In this document: piece after piece, positions 9,991-22,300 of the stretch
Layout of the letters: each line of letters opens with the position of its first letter
How positions within the stretch are numbered: position 1 is the first letter of the stretch
Assembly (NCBI RefSeq): GCF_030272615.1
Contig: NC_081412.1
Location: 543,012,335-543,076,334 of the forward strand
DNA length: 64,000 nucleotides
From: Cryptomeria japonica
Lineage: Eukaryota; Streptophyta; Pinopsida; Cupressales; Cupressaceae
Direction: 5' to 3'
Made by a program: the position numbers and the translations under genes
The notes under the pieces: generated by a model
Database searches by the model: none
What the model was told of the DNA's origin: nothing
The model's input: only the letters and a program-made list of their open reading frames with translations

Positions 9991-11066
9991 CTAGGTGTGA
10001 AATATCTTGTAACGTCCATCCAAGGTGAATAATTTCATCAACAATAAGATTTCATCTTTCCATTTGTCAGGGAAATTTTTCCTATTATACCCACTTTGTA
10101 GCCTCGATACACCTTCTCCCACCTTGAAGAATCTCTTAAATTCCTCTTTATAAGACCCCTCTGACTTCTTGAGGAAGGTTATTCCATCTCGTAGAAGCCT
10201 AGTAATAGCAAAAATAAAATCTAACATGACTCTAAAGGTGACCTTTCCAATCTTCACCAACCCCTTTTTCAAGGCTTGGGCAAAGTTCTTAGAGAGGTTT
10301 GGGTCGAAACCCTACATGCCTTCAACATAACTATCCAAGTTCCCTTTAACCACTTTATGCCATAGTGTCAATTTTCTCTTGAATTATTCACACGTATAAG
10401 GTTCCATTTGAATTAATTCCCCCCAATCTCAAACATAAAGAGATTTGGAGAAGAAACGAGGTGGGTAATGGAGAAGATAATACACAACACATACGAGGAA
10501 ATGGGAAAGTGACATTGGTTTTAAAAAAAGATGTCCACCACCAAATTTGAAAAGGGCTAGCCAAAAGAGCGACGAATGAAATTATTAAGGAAAATTTTTC
10601 ATTTTACTCCATTAAACTTTTTGTCCTGAGAGATCATTGCTGAACCAAATCTAGAATATCATAGATATTTGTCCAGATTTTTAAATCCTTGATAAATGGT
10701 CCTATTGAGGCCAACTTGTGTGCAACTTTATTTCCTTTCATTCTCATGTGACAAGGGTGGATGTGGTTAATTCTTCAAATGAAGGTCTTACACTTGGCCA
10801 CCAAGTCTTCACACTTCGAGTTTAGAGTAGCTTCATTCTTAAGAAGTAGGATGGTGTTTCTTGAATCACCTTTTATTATGATTCAATTGTAATTTCTTTC
10901 ATTGATAATAATTAGGTCGTAATAGATGGAAACCACCTCTGAAAAGCTCAATATTTGTGAGCTCAAGTTGGCCACATTCACCAACACAATATTAACCCTA
11001 TGATTGTGGATGACACCACCCCAACCCACCAGACTTGGGTTTCCTTTCGACAAGCCTTAAGGGAGA
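9991..11066 (-). pseudogene. LINE fragment: RNase H plus post-RNase H domain
   Basis: Minus-strand translation from 11050 reads GNPSLVGWGGVIHNHRVNIV, IIKGDSRNTILLLKNEATLN, CHMRMKGNKVAHKLASIGPF, the RNase H pattern of plant LINEs (G-rich first strand, 'GDS', 'H...RmkGNkvAh.LA'), with stops. A second frame starts at 10407 (MEPYTCE), reads KLTLWHKVVKGNLDSYVEGM and KKGLVKIGKVTFRVMLDFIF, then FLKKSEGSYKEEFKRFFKVG, and ends at 9991 with two internal stops. The WHKVVKG block parallels WNQIVKG in the LINE at 5507-6600, so both copies carry the same extension after RNase H. Confidence 0.6.
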
Positions 11067-11975
11067 AAAAAAAATTAATCTAAACATATGAAAATATTCT
11101 ACTTCCTTTCAATAGTTTCAAGAATAATGTGATGATAAAATAGACTTTTCTATAACAACTCTAATCCATGTTTAGCACTTGTTTGAATACAATTTAACCA
11201 TGAAGTAGGATTATGTAGACAAAATTATCATGAACCAATCTGAGTATTAAAGGTGTTAAATTATTTTATTTAGATATTCATAATATTTTTTATTTTAAGC
11301 ATTCAACAAGAGGATTAATGCAAATGGGAAGCTATTAATATATATTTCACATCTTGGATATTGATTACCAACAAAAAAATGTTTCGCTAAGCACAATTTT
11401 TTATTTTTGGGTCAATGTGGATTTTTTTCCACATACTAGAAAGGGGAACTCATAGCCTAAAGGGGGTACCCAAGTAACACATTTTTTTCTCATGTTTTAA
11501 CAAATTCCAATTTTTAGGAATCCATTGATGAGAAGGGTTCATTCACACCACAAGAATTTTCTATGATGTGATAACTTTGAATCACAAATAGATTGATAAA
11601 TATTAAGGCCACCCACCACATTATTAATCTCCTCTTCAAAATTTTGAAGAAAGAGCATACTATCTTCAACAAAATTAGAATCAAGCCCAATTATATTTTT
11701 TAAAATAAAAATACTCTTGATCATGTTAATTTAATTATGCTTTTATATCAAAGAGAAAGAGCATTAGTAGTAATTTAACATGGAGAAAAGGTGACAAAAG
11801 ATAACACTTTTTGGTTGAGAATTTTAGGGGTAATGGGCTTGTCAATAATTTATTTATAACTATATAAGTATTTGAATCTCTTAATTACATTCAAACATGT
11901 TTATAAGTTTTTGAAACAAAATAAAACCATTGTAACATTTGTCAAGGATAAGAGAAAATTCAAAGAGAAATAACA
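11067..11975. other. Non-coding AT-rich stretch
   Basis: No supported gene or repeat. A 61-codon minus-strand frame at 11539-11724 (MIKSIFILKNIIGLDSNFVE) has no recognisable feature. Confidence 0.45.
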
Positions 11976-13492
11976 ATGGCAAAGAGCAGAGGAGGCAACA
12001 AAAGAGAAAAGTTTTCTAGAGAAGACAAAGATGGGGATGGTGAGGGAGCTAAGGATGAAGTAGATCAAGGTGCTCTTGTTGGTGAGGTCATTGTGAGAGG
12101 ATTCATTATCACTCTTTTTTGGTTTATCTTTTCTTGGACGAGGTTGTTTTCCTCAAATATAGAAGGGGTGTTTTTTTCTATGACCTCTTAATTTTTTGTA
12201 GAGGATGCTAGGCCCCTTTTATTTTGTGTGGTGGTATGGAAGGCTTGAAGGAGGATAGGGTGGGTTTTTCTTATCTCTTTTGTACCTTACTTGTGTTTCC
12301 TGTGATGACTACGATAGATTTGGCAAGGATGGACGATGGGGATGAGGTGTTTTGTGGAACCCTTGCATCTTGTGTTTCCTTCCCTACCTTCTTGTGTTGG
12401 GTAACTGAAAGTGTTTCCTACAAAATATAGGTGAGTATGTTTTCCCTATTTTTTCTCTCCTTTGTTTCCTTCTTTATTGTTTTACTTTGAAGGTGCAGGG
12501 TTTGTCTCCAGGGTTGTGTCATCTACCTCTGACAATGGAGGTTTTTTTACATAGTAGTCATTGATCTCCTTTTGGGAAAGAGTACTAGTGGTGTTGGCTG
12601 CTCTGTTTTCTTTGGGTCTCCATTGATGGCTCATTTCGTAGAGACTATTTTCCATTTTGATTTTGTGTCTAGTTCAGGGGAGGTTGCTAATTGTTTTTGT
12701 TGTTGGTACTTTTATTTAGGCACTTTGCAGGAATAAGGGATACCTTCCTCTCTCACCTTTGCATGGTGGTCATTTTGAGGTGGACTTGAAAGTTTGGCCC
12801 TTTTTGGAAGATTATTCTATTGATATTGGGCCTATTGCGGTGGACCTAGTTGATGTGGTTGTAGGTGATCTTGTCCAAAGGTTGTTAGGCTCCTTCAGAT
12901 CCCTTTTCATCCCTATGGAAATGATGGTTCATAGTGGTTTCATTAGTATAAGGTTTTAGGGTAATTTTTAAAACCTAATGTGTCTCAGTGGTTTGTAGAC
13001 GATAGATCTATTGAGGTGGTTTCTTTATTTGTAAGGATATCTACTAGTACAAGGTTTACAAATTGTTTTCAAAAAATTTCGAGATTTCTTGTCCTAGTCC
13101 ATTCTTTGGGTATATTGTTTAATGTTCTACTGGAATGGATAGACAATGTTACATGCACAAGGTTTCTTTCTTCCTCTAGATGTTTGTGTCTTCCTTCATT
13201 TTCTAAGTTGACCTTTCTTCAAGGTGGTCATTTAGGGGAAAGGTTGTCAAAAACCTTTCAAAATTCACATTTTATTGACTCTACCCTTGGCTGTTTTAGT
13301 TCCAGCTCAAGGGCTTTTTCCAAGAAGACAGTTTGGGGTTCTTTCATAAACTCCTCTATTCTAATCAAGTGGTTTTCGTGTGATGGGACCCTTGTTCTTT
13401 TCAATTATTTGATCCAATCAAAATCCTCTTCTCAAAAGAGGGTTGTATCATTTTTTGATATCTTGTGGTCTCGGTGGTCTTACAGCTTGTGA
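11976..13492 (+). pseudogene. Decayed plus-strand frames of unknown origin
   Basis: Successive plus-strand openings occur at 11976-12191 (MAKSRGGNKREKFSREDKDG, a basic and acidic start), 12224-12430, 12759-12959 (HFEVDLKVWPFLEDYSIDIG, IAVDLVDVVVGDLVQRLLGS) and 12980-13492 (170 codons, serine-rich). They are not in one frame and share no motif I recognise. The T/G-rich composition and phrases such as 'attgaggtgg' resemble the LINE 3' segment at 9023-9985, so this may be another LINE-derived 3' region. No conclusion on function. Confidence 0.25.
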
Positions 13493-13899
13493 GTTCCTCC
13501 CTTTTGTGCACCTACATGGTAGTTTTGTAATGGTTCAAGCCTCTCCCAATTTTATCTAATCAAAACATATTTCAAGGAAAAAATTCAGTGCATTCTATTG
13601 CAAGCTTTATCAAAATAAATCTTAATTAGAAGGACTTTTTTTACTCATTATTTCATGAGCTCAATAGTCTCCATGGATGCTAGGATAAGATTATCTAGAA
13701 TAAGCCTTAGTTTGTTTCGGTCTAACTATCTAGTTTTATATATGTTTAATCCTTATAGCTATGGATTTAATAATAGTTTTATAAGACATACTAAAAAAAG
13801 TAATATGATACCATCTAGAGATAGAGTCTTCATTTCTCTAATTCAAAAGTACTTTAATTAGGTCTTTATTAAAAATTAGGCCCTAAAGAAGCTTTCTTC
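13493..13899. other. Non-coding stretch
   Basis: No supported gene. It lies between the decayed plus-strand frames and the recognisable end of copia C. Confidence 0.4.
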
Positions 13900-14591
13900 A
13901 AAGATTTCAAATATACTTTAATATATTGGCATACTATTTTGATGGAACTGAACAAAAAGACCATCAACCCTAGGGCTTTTGTTTAACACCATTAAAAAAA
14001 TAACTTGCTTTAATTCCTTCATATGCCATATGAAAAAAATTAACTTTATCCTTATATGCCATATGAAAAAAAATGGTTTCTATGTTCACCAAACTTCAAT
14101 AGGAAAACCCTATTCCTTCACATGGGCACTACTATAAGCACAAAATTTCCTTGATTTTATTATCATAAATTGTATATTTCTGGTTTTCAAACACAACCTT
14201 ATAGTTATTTTCATGCAAATGTCTAACACTTAGTAAATTGTGCTTTAATTGTGGAGTATAATTTTTTTTTCTTGAACACTTTTCATTCCTTCCTTCGTAT
14301 GGACATCAAAGACTCCTTTTGTTGCAATGTTTGATGTTATATCATCACCAAGCATAATCTTGGATATAAAAATCCCATCTATTTTAAAATACAACTCTTC
14401 ATTACTAGGCATATAGTTAGAGAACCTTGAATCTAAATACCAAACACTTTTTTACTTCACTTTTAGCTTTACCATAAGATATAAATAAATTACTTGAAGA
14501 AGCCTCTTCACCCTTTTGAACATAATTGGCATTTTTATTGTTGTTATCTTATTTTAATTTGAAATCTCTTTCAAAATGTGGATACCTATTA
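13900..14591 (-). pseudogene. Copia C zinc knuckle end and protease region
   Basis: The minus strand reads NRYPHFERDFKLK, QKGEEASSSNLFISYGKAKS, LQLKHNLLSVRHLHENNYKV and YTIYDNKIKEIL. These are the second half of a CCHC knuckle, the linker, and the 'LKHNLLSV.QL....Y.V.F' block between protease and integrase of plant Copia polyproteins. The protease active site is not visible, and stops and frameshifts are frequent. The knuckle cysteine codons are on the other side of the LTR element ending at 16704. Confidence 0.55.
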
Positions 14592-14596
14592 TAATA

Positions 14597-15448
14597 TGAC
14601 GCAGTCAAGGCGGGGAGATCTAATGAAGGACAACCCAACCTTGTAGCTAAACACATAAATCATGCAAAACATATTGATAATCGGTATCAAGGTGCCAAAA
14701 ATAGTAGAAAGAACAACCGGTAACAACACATAAGACATAACTAGTAAAAAATGTGAATGAATCATATTACAATCTTGAAAATTATACATACCACATGCTG
14801 GATCGTAGTCCAGGATACAAACAATACTTACAATGCAATTACAAGATCTCCAGATCATCCTCATAATAAATCGGCCTCTGGTAACAGGCTGTCGATTCTA
14901 TCCTAATTCAGACCTCAGCCTGTTGGCCTCAGTCCTACTAGATCAGAATCCAACTGGTTCTATATTTTCTCTCTGTCTTAATTCTTTGTCTTCAATCTTC
15001 TATCTTTTCTGATGTCTTCAAATGATTCACAAGATTCCATATATATACCACCCAAAAATAGTTACAACTTAATCAAGTCATCCCAAAGACCAACCGGTTC
15101 ATGAAACGTGCAATGGTAACCTATTTGGGAAAACTGACTAAGGCCCGAAACAACACCTCAAACAATCCACAATTCATGGAGATCAACCGCAACCCAAAAT
15201 CATCTTCACTCAATATACAACCACACTAGCTGGTAAGAACTCACCAACCGGGACAATACCAAAATCCACATCTTACCAAAAACAAGGCTAGAAGATATGA
15301 AACGTGAACACAACAACAACCATGAACACAAGGGAATAAACCCAAAACCACAATGATAAACACTCAAACATGAAGAAATGCCATCCTCTCGAGCAATTCC
15401 ATTGAAAACTTCCCAACCACAAAGAACTAGACTGGTGCTCCTGCATCA
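14597..15448 (-). repeat. 3' LTR of the small element
   Basis: About 852 bp. On the minus strand it starts near TGATGCAGGAGCACCAG and ends GCGTCA. It aligns along its whole length with 15809-16704, apart from a block of about 45 bp present only in the other copy. Confidence 0.7.
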
Positions 15449-15794
15449 GACTCTCAGGGTTAATTGAACAGTGAGTCCCATCAGTTGCTTAGGTTCGACG
15501 ATCAGTCAATAGGTACTTGCAATTGCCTTAGGGATTTGGCGATCTAACCAAAGCTTCTGGTTTCCTCTCCACGGTGATCTATCGGTGGAAAGTACAACCT
15601 GCCTAAATCGGCAATCTGTTCAAGTGTCCACCCACTAACTACCTCAAGCTCAATCTCTAGGATCAACAGTCTACCTACAAACATTGCTTTGCCTCACACT
15701 CAACGATCTCAACAAGTCCACAAGTTGTCTCAATCTTCTCTCCAACCAACCGGTGCATAAGCGGGTCCTCCTCAAACAACAGGTTCACAAACTA

Positions 15795-15806
15795 GCTCTG
15801 ATACCA
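15795..15806 (-). promoter_or_regulatory. Primer-binding site of the small element
   Basis: TGGTATCAGAGC on the minus strand, complementary to the 3' end of plant initiator tRNA-Met, 2 bases from the LTR end. Confidence 0.8.
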
Positions 15807-15808
15807 TT

Positions 15809-16704
15809 TGACGTAATCAAGGTAGGTAGATCCAATGAAGGATAGCCCAACCTTGCAGCTAAACACATAAATTATTCAAAACATACTAATAACTGGTATC
15901 AAGGTGCCAAAACCATCAGAAATAACAACCAGTAACAACACAAAAGACATAATCGGTAAACAATCTGAATGAACCTTATTACAATCTAAAAAATTATACA
16001 TGCCACATGCTGGATCACAATCCATGATAGAAACAATGCTTACAATGCAATTACAAGATCCACAGACCATCATCATAACAAATCGGCCTTCAGTAACATA
16101 CTACCAGTTCTATCCTAATTCGGACCTCAACCTTCCAACCTCAGTCCTACCAGATTAGAGTCCAACCGGTTCTACATCTTCACTCAGTCTCAATGCTCTG
16201 TCTTCAATCTTCCAACTTATCTGATGTCTTCAAATGATTCACAAGCTTCCATATATATCGCCCACAAATAATTACAACTTAATCAAGTCAGCCCAAAGAC
16301 CAACGGGTTCATGAAACGTGCAACTGTAACATGTTTACTCAATCACTTAAGAAGAATCACAAAATAATGCACCAACCTCCGAGAATACTGGCCAAGGCCC
16401 AAATAAACACCTCAAATGATCCACAAGTCATGGAGATCAACTGCAACCTGAAATCATCTTCGCTCAACATACAGCCAGGCTAGTTGGTAAGAACACACCA
16501 ACCGAGGCAATACCAGAATCCACATCTTACCGCAAACAAGGCCAAATCTATGAAACATGAACACAAAAATGACCATGAACACAAGGGAATAAACCAAAAA
16601 TCATAATGCTAAACACTCAAACATGAAGAAATGCCATGCTCTCGAGGAATTCCACTGAAGATTGCCCAACTGGTACGAACTAGACTGGTGCTCCTCCATC
16701 GCAA
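15809..16704 (-). repeat. 5' LTR of the small element
   Basis: About 896 bp. On the minus strand it ends TTACGTCA next to the primer-binding site. Compared with the 3' copy it carries an extra segment near 16325-16385. Confidence 0.7.
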
Positions 16705-16747
16705 TAGTAACATTGGATATTTCTTTTATTAAATCTAACCCTACCCC

Positions 16748-17964
16748 TATTAGGCCCAATATGGAAAGCTAATGTACTAAGAGGGGAGGGGTGAATCAGT
16801 ACTTCAAAACTTTTCTTTTGTAATAACCTTACTGTTATACATAAACAGGATAGTGCAGTAACATATAACAAAACTATAATCAACAGACAACATTCATACA
16901 TGATTCACTCCATAACACATATATTTTGGTCATGCAAAAACTCTTGGTTAGAGAGAAAAACTGCGGTGGGGATGGCACCCACAACTTCACTACTGCAATA
17001 ATAAAGAATGCTTGGTTAGAGCTACATTTAGCTACTTCTGATAGCTTACCCTGTTAGGAGTATTAAGATCAGTTAGATCTACCTTGCTAAAGGGTTTTAC
17101 AACACTATATAAGTGTAGCACATGGTTAAAGGATTTACAATTTATAGACTTAGTTAGAGTCTTTTACCCTGTTTAAAGGTTTCTCTTACAATGTTAAAAT
17201 ATTACAATAGAATCATTACAAATATCTACAACCTTACATCTGAAATGCTGTAGCAGATTCTATGTGCTCAAAATAAGATTACCTTGCCTATAGCATACCT
17301 CAGTAACTCATAAAGTAACTCGATAAACCCTTTTGTTTACTCTGTTCCTCGATTGTTCTCTGATAACCTTCTCGGTGACCTCTGTGTCTCTGTAACAGTC
17401 ATAATACTCTGTGATTTCTCATGTATCACATAAGTCTTGCTTAATACACACATGCACACTCATTTCTCACATTCACATCCTTTTTTTTAACCCTAAATTC
17501 ATGCTGTATAAATAGACTTCTTATGTCAGTGATCCGATCCATTGCTTCGATCTTACAAACATGATTTCTGAAATAAATAACCATGCAAAATATTTCATTG
17601 GTTAGATGACCTCAAAATTATACAAAATCTGTATGTGCAATTTCCAATGTGATAACGGTTCTGTGTGCCTTGATCTTGTAACACGTTTTCATATGTGTGT
17701 CTAGGTTCAATGAATCTAGTAACACATTTAACTTGGTGTATATCAACTTGGTGTTTTATCTTTACCACTCGGTAGACATGAAATAATACTTGGTAGACAG
17801 CTCGATGTATACTAGGCTTTGTGACTGTTTTCCTTCTGTAACTGACTAGACTGTTCATACCGACTTCTCTGTGTGTACCAACTGCATGATTCAGTAATAC
17901 TAACCGACTAAAATATAGAATGACTTTGTATATAAAACTAATGGAAATTTGACAAGTAGTAACA
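16748..17964 (-). repeat. 3' LTR of S2
   Basis: 1,217 bp, the same length as its partner. On the minus strand it begins TGTTACT(A)CTTGTC and ends near ...CCTCTTAGTACATTAGC...GGGCCTAATA, the final TG/CA dinucleotide having mutated to TA. A TATA-like TATTTATA (plus: 17504-17511) is conserved in both copies. Confidence 0.85.
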
Positions 17965-17965
17965 A

Positions 17966-17976
17966 TCTCCCCTTTT
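17966..17976 (-). promoter_or_regulatory. LTR-proximal polypurine tract of S2
   Basis: AAAAGGGGAGA on the minus strand, one base from the 3' LTR. Confidence 0.75.
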
Positions 17977-18235
17977 GACATTAGTTGAGATGTTTGACAA
18001 AACTACTTTCAAAGTCATTACTAAAAAATCTGTATACATTACAAAATTGACTAAACATGCAGTATATGCATTAGTCATTGAAATAGTATAATCAAATATA
18101 CTCCCCTTATCAATATGCTATACAAAACTCTGTAATCACTGTTCTTTCCTCTGTTCATTCCTCTGTTCATGCTTGGTTCACTACTCTTGGATACTCTGCA
18201 TATTCTACACATTCTCTGCTCGGTATACTCCCCCT

Positions 18236-18361
18236 GTATACTACACTCCGATTGTTTGATACTTTGAATACTATACACTCCTGATGATATACTCTCCTAT
18301 ATACTACACTCCGGTTGTTTGATACTTTGAATACTATACACTCCTGATGATATACTCTGAT
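18236..18361 (-). repeat. 63-bp tandem duplication between the S2 polypurine tracts
   Basis: Two adjacent copies of a 63-bp unit; translated in one frame it gives RVYHQECIVFKVSNNRSVVY twice. It lies in the non-coding part between ORF2 and the 3' LTR. Confidence 0.6.
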
Positions 18362-18365
18362 ATAC

Positions 18366-18377
18366 TCCCCCTTTTTG
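18366..18377 (-). promoter_or_regulatory. Upstream polypurine tract of S2
   Basis: AAAAAGGGGGAG on the minus strand, 14 bases after the ORF2 stop and preceded by gatgtttgtc; the counterpart of 7737-7746 in S1. Confidence 0.55.
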
Positions 18378-18391
18378 ACAAACATCAAAAT

Positions 18392-21300
18392 TTAGTTACC
18401 ATTGGGAGGTGGCAACTGATCAAAAATGGATTTGTACTTTGTCTGGGCATTGATGAGGGCGATAGAAAGTGCATCCTTGACACTATCCATTAAAGAATTC
18501 TAAGCATTAATATCAGCCAATAATGAATTTAAGCCATCTAAAGTGCTTCCTTCTTTTGTAGTAGAGAGAGAAGTGTCTTGGTTTAGCTATTCTTGGACGG
18601 ATGAAAGATGAGGAAGGAATAATGTTTGAAGTGTCATTATGTCCATCCTGATCTTGTGTTCTTCATTCCGCAGTTCTAATTGTTGAGCCATGAGCTGTTA
18701 TAACTTAGTATAAAAGTTCTGAACTAAATTTGACTCGGGGGTCAACTTATTTGAGAGATCGATGATCTCTTTCTCAATTGCTTTTATTTTATTCTTAGTG
18801 TCCTTAAGAAATAAAGAAAATGTGCAGAGTTTCTGAAATAATGAAAGTATGTGCTTGAGTTGAGGGGACAACTCAGCAATAAATTTGACAAGTTTTACCT
18901 TGCCAACAACAATTGATTTCTGTACTTCCTTTATCATTTTAGCAGTTAGCTCCTTGTCTTTTAGTTTGCTCAAGTATTCAGATGCATCTACTCCAGATGT
19001 CTCAATTTGATTGAGGAGTTCATCCAATTGAATATGGATGGCTGCATCGGTTGATATTGTAGCTGAAGGTAGCATATCTGATATTAAGGTCTTTACCTTC
19101 TGAAGTACTTTATTCTTCCTCGGAATGGCCAATTGCTTCTCTTGTTCGGCCTTTGCTTTGCACAGTTCACCGAATTCATTGAGTGCTTGCCCTTTCAGTT
19201 TGCAGATGTCTACATTGAGCAACACTATCGGTTTTAATAAATCAATTTTGAAACTATTCTTTTTCAACTTCTTTTCTTTACCTTTCATCGGGTGAACCAC
19301 TACTATAGCTTGAGAGGCTTGAGGACCCTCTGTAGGTTGCTTGGTAGAGACAACACTTTTGTCAGTTTCTTTAGCCTCGGTAGTGTCCTTCGGTGTCTCA
19401 GTGCTTGGTGTCTCATCTGTAACATTTTCTATGCTAGAAGGTGCTTGAGAGGTTGGTTCTTGTGAAGTACCTTCTGTTGTAGACTTTTGACCTTCGGTGC
19501 CTTCACCTATAGCCTGAGGAGCTTCGGTTGTAGCAGGTTGATTGATCGGTTTGTAAGGCCAAACTTGTTCGAAAACAGATTCATTGGAGACAAGTTTTGC
19601 ATAAGCATTGCCTTCTATCATTTCTTGTTCAGGTGCCTCTGCATCCATGATATCTTCATCTATTTGAATGGTGTCTATAGGGTCTTTCTCTGTGACATCA
19701 GGATCTTGGTCGGTGACATCGACTATTTCCACTGTAGATTGTTCACCAGCATTCTTTCTTCGAAAGATGGTCTTCCATTGCTCTTTTGTTTCCTTCTCTA
19801 CCTCTATATACAGGCCATTCATCAATTTCAAGGCCTTTTGTTTTACTGTAAATTGAGTTTGGCTATTTGTCAGATGTTCTTTTATTTCATCAACCGACAT
19901 ATCAAGAAAGAGATGCACCAAACTTCTTTCTCTGATTTGTTTCTTCGAGTCTAGGGCATATTGCCATCTGGTTTCAATATGTGCATATAATTCCTTAGGA
20001 ATAGAGTTACATACTTCTAATGGTACCACTCAAAATTTGAGAAGTGTGTAAATGATAGCTTCTTCAATTTGCCTCTTTTCATCAGCTGATCTAGATTCAT
20101 ATTTAACAAATCTGAATCCACCAAATCCACCATATTCCTTTAGATTATTACAAAAAATTTCTACACTATGTACATCTACCTTCTTGCTTTTCACAATCTG
20201 AAATTTATTTGCATCTTCAGATTTGGTATCACTCGACTCTTTTGGCAAAATGAGTCTTCGAGTAGATTTCTTGTAAGTTCTAGTTACCTTAGGAATGGCA
20301 ACAGTCTTTTGTTTCTTACTCGGTGATGCAACAGATGCCCTTGTGTTAGGTCTCTTTGTTGGAGGGGTCGGTAGGACCATTGAAGTGTCCTGTTTCTTTC
20401 TCTTCAACACTTTTCCCTTAGGCAATTTGGTGCTAAGTGTTATGGCTGCTTCTTGGGCTTCTGTCTCCTCTTCAGTGATGGCTAGAACTCCTTTGACAGG
20501 TGTGGAGGAAGACTCTTCTCCAAATTTCTCAGTTAGTGCCTTAATCATCTTTGTATCTTTTCTTGTAGCCTTAGGTACTACAATGCTCATTTTTACTTTG
20601 TCTTTCCTTTCTTCATAGGTTCCATACCTCAGCTCGGTAGTATGCCTTGGCAATGATAGATAGGAATCAATTTGCTATTGTGTGATATCAAAATCAGTCT
20701 CATAACCCATAGGTGACAAAGATTGAGTCCTCAGTTCCACAACATTCACATAACAGTAATCGGTGTCTACCTCAAAACATATTTCATCTTTGTATTTTTC
20801 TACCAGCTGTGGTGCAATCCGGTACCTGTTATGCATTTTTTCTTGGAACTTGCTGAAGTAATCATCCATTATATCATTAAAGTTATCACCTAACTTCTTG
20901 ATGAAGTCATTGATTTGATGGGTGATTGGTCGGTGTAGTTCCCAAACAACTTTACCAACTGTTGGAAAAAACTTCTCAAAGTAGAAAAACATACACACAA
21001 GTAGTGATCCAAATTTTAGAGTGTTTGCCAAGTTGTTCTTCTTTGGCTTCCTGATTGTGTTCAGATTTTCAAACAAGTTCTTTAGCAATACTTCACACAA
21101 GTCAACTTTCATGCCTTTCTTAACAATTTTTTATGCTAAGTCCACTACTGCACAAGGTACACTATTTTCCCTTGCCGATTGGAAGAAATAGTAACCAATT
21201 ACTCTGATGGCGAATTTGAGTTCAAGATCAATAAAATTGTTCAACTTCAGACCTCTGTAATCCGATTCAACTCTAGTCAAACTAATCAATTGCTTTTGTG

Positions 21301-21751
21301 ATATCATTTTCTGTGCTCAGGCATGATCATAGATAGGGTAACCGATGATCAGATGAATGATTTCTTTAGTGATCTTAAACGGTTTCTCTTGTAGCCACAT
21401 GAAATCATCATGCACTCGGCTTAGTACAAACTTGACCCATTGGGGTTTGAACACATGGGGATAGGTTAGGGCTTCAGTCAATCCCTTGATTTTGATATGC
21501 TCATACTTGTTATCCATTTCACCATCTATGCACAATTCATCGTATGCATCCTTGATCTCAACATGACCGAGTTCTTCAACACGACATTTTGTGAAGAATC
21601 TCACATCCTCGACTAACAAGACTCGATCCGGGATGAGTGAAAAAATAGTCTTGTCATCTGGTTCAGATGCAATTTTGGGAGTCATAGAGTATTTTAGTGA
21701 GGGCTTTTCTACATTAGTGACAACAATGGGGTCTTGGATCTTAGATGCCAT
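18392..21751 (-). pseudogene. S2 ORF2: large protein of unknown function
   Basis: A single frame of 1,120 codons from ATG at 21751 (MASKIQDPIVVTNVEKPSLK) to a stop at 18392-18394, interrupted by seven in-frame stops but no frameshift that I can see. N-terminal part: PFKITKEIIHLIIGYPIYDH, KVVWELHRPITHQINDFIKK. This resembles the globular 'plant transposon protein' frames carried by plant retroelements. Middle: basic segment with KGKVLKRKKQDTSMVLPTPP and RLILPKESS, then SIPKELYAHIETRW. Next is a Thr/Glu/Ser-rich linker (TTEGTSQEPTSQAP), then a helical C-terminus. There is no protease, RT, integrase or transmembrane segment. S1 carries a relative. It sits where env-like frames sit in some Sireviruses, but no envelope features are visible. 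Confidence 0.6.
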
Positions 21752-21779
21752 TTTGATTTCAGATAAAAATTGACACAGG

Positions 21780-22010
21780 AACCTTAGGGTTTGAGAACTT
21801 AACAAACGACAGACGCTTCACACTTAGTAGATAACAACTTAATGAGTTCGGTAAACTAGCTTACCAATGCGATGAGATTCGATGTAAATACCTTGGATTT
21901 TGCTTTGAAGATGGTTTGATCACCTTGATTCACTCTGCTCTGCTTCTCAAAAACATGGTGAATGAAAATGAAAGTGAAAAACCTTTTAAGTACTCAAAAA
22001 TACCTTATCG
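21780..22010 (-). promoter_or_regulatory. Possible internal promoter and 5' leader of S2 ORF2
   Basis: Between Gag and ORF2 lie about 550 bases without coding. On the minus strand a TATA-like TACTTAAAAGG (plus 21981-21992) is followed by a pyrimidine-rich CACTTTCATTTTCATTCACC, and then, just before the ATG, by CTCAAACCCTAAGG, a sequence type common in plant 5' leaders. This suggests separate transcription of ORF2. It is inference from composition only. Confidence 0.35.
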
Positions 22011-22300
22011 GGTTCCGTGCAAGTTAGGTCAAAGATATTAAATGCACTCGGTTCACTTAACTTTCTTTCCCTTTTTTTGTGCTTTAACCGAGTAACCAGG
22101 TTTCCTTCATATACCGACTTGACAGCCTTCCTGAATTCACCGACTGAATAGTTTTCCTATAAAGTACTTCAAAAACTTTGATAGAATTTCAAACTTACTC
22201 CTACATCTTACTATGCAGATTTTGAATTCAGTACATACTTAAATAGGAACTGTTTAAGATTTAACCTTGTGAGAATGTAGTCCCTTCGTACCTTTACCAA

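Larger units (their letters stand above)
14597..16704 (-). mobile_element. Small LTR element without coding sequence
   Basis: Two homologous LTRs (14597-15448 and 15809-16704) flank only about 360 bp of internal DNA. A primer-binding site complementary to tRNA-iMet lies 2 bases inside the right-hand LTR, so the element is oriented minus. The flanks TAATA (14592-14596) and TAGTA (16705-16709) are a one-mismatch target duplication. It interrupts the zinc knuckle of copia C. No coding frame and no good polypurine tract were found. It is either a TRIM/SMART-like miniature element with long LTRs or an internally deleted element. Confidence 0.7.

Noticed and set aside
19487-19954. 155-codon plus frame opposite S2 ORF2
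   Set aside because: Antisense shadow of the long minus-strand frame, whose composition and length are more convincing.
18392-21751. Calling S2 ORF2 an envelope protein
   Set aside because: The position resembles Sirevirus env-like frames, but there is no signal peptide, transmembrane segment or glycosylation pattern that stands out.
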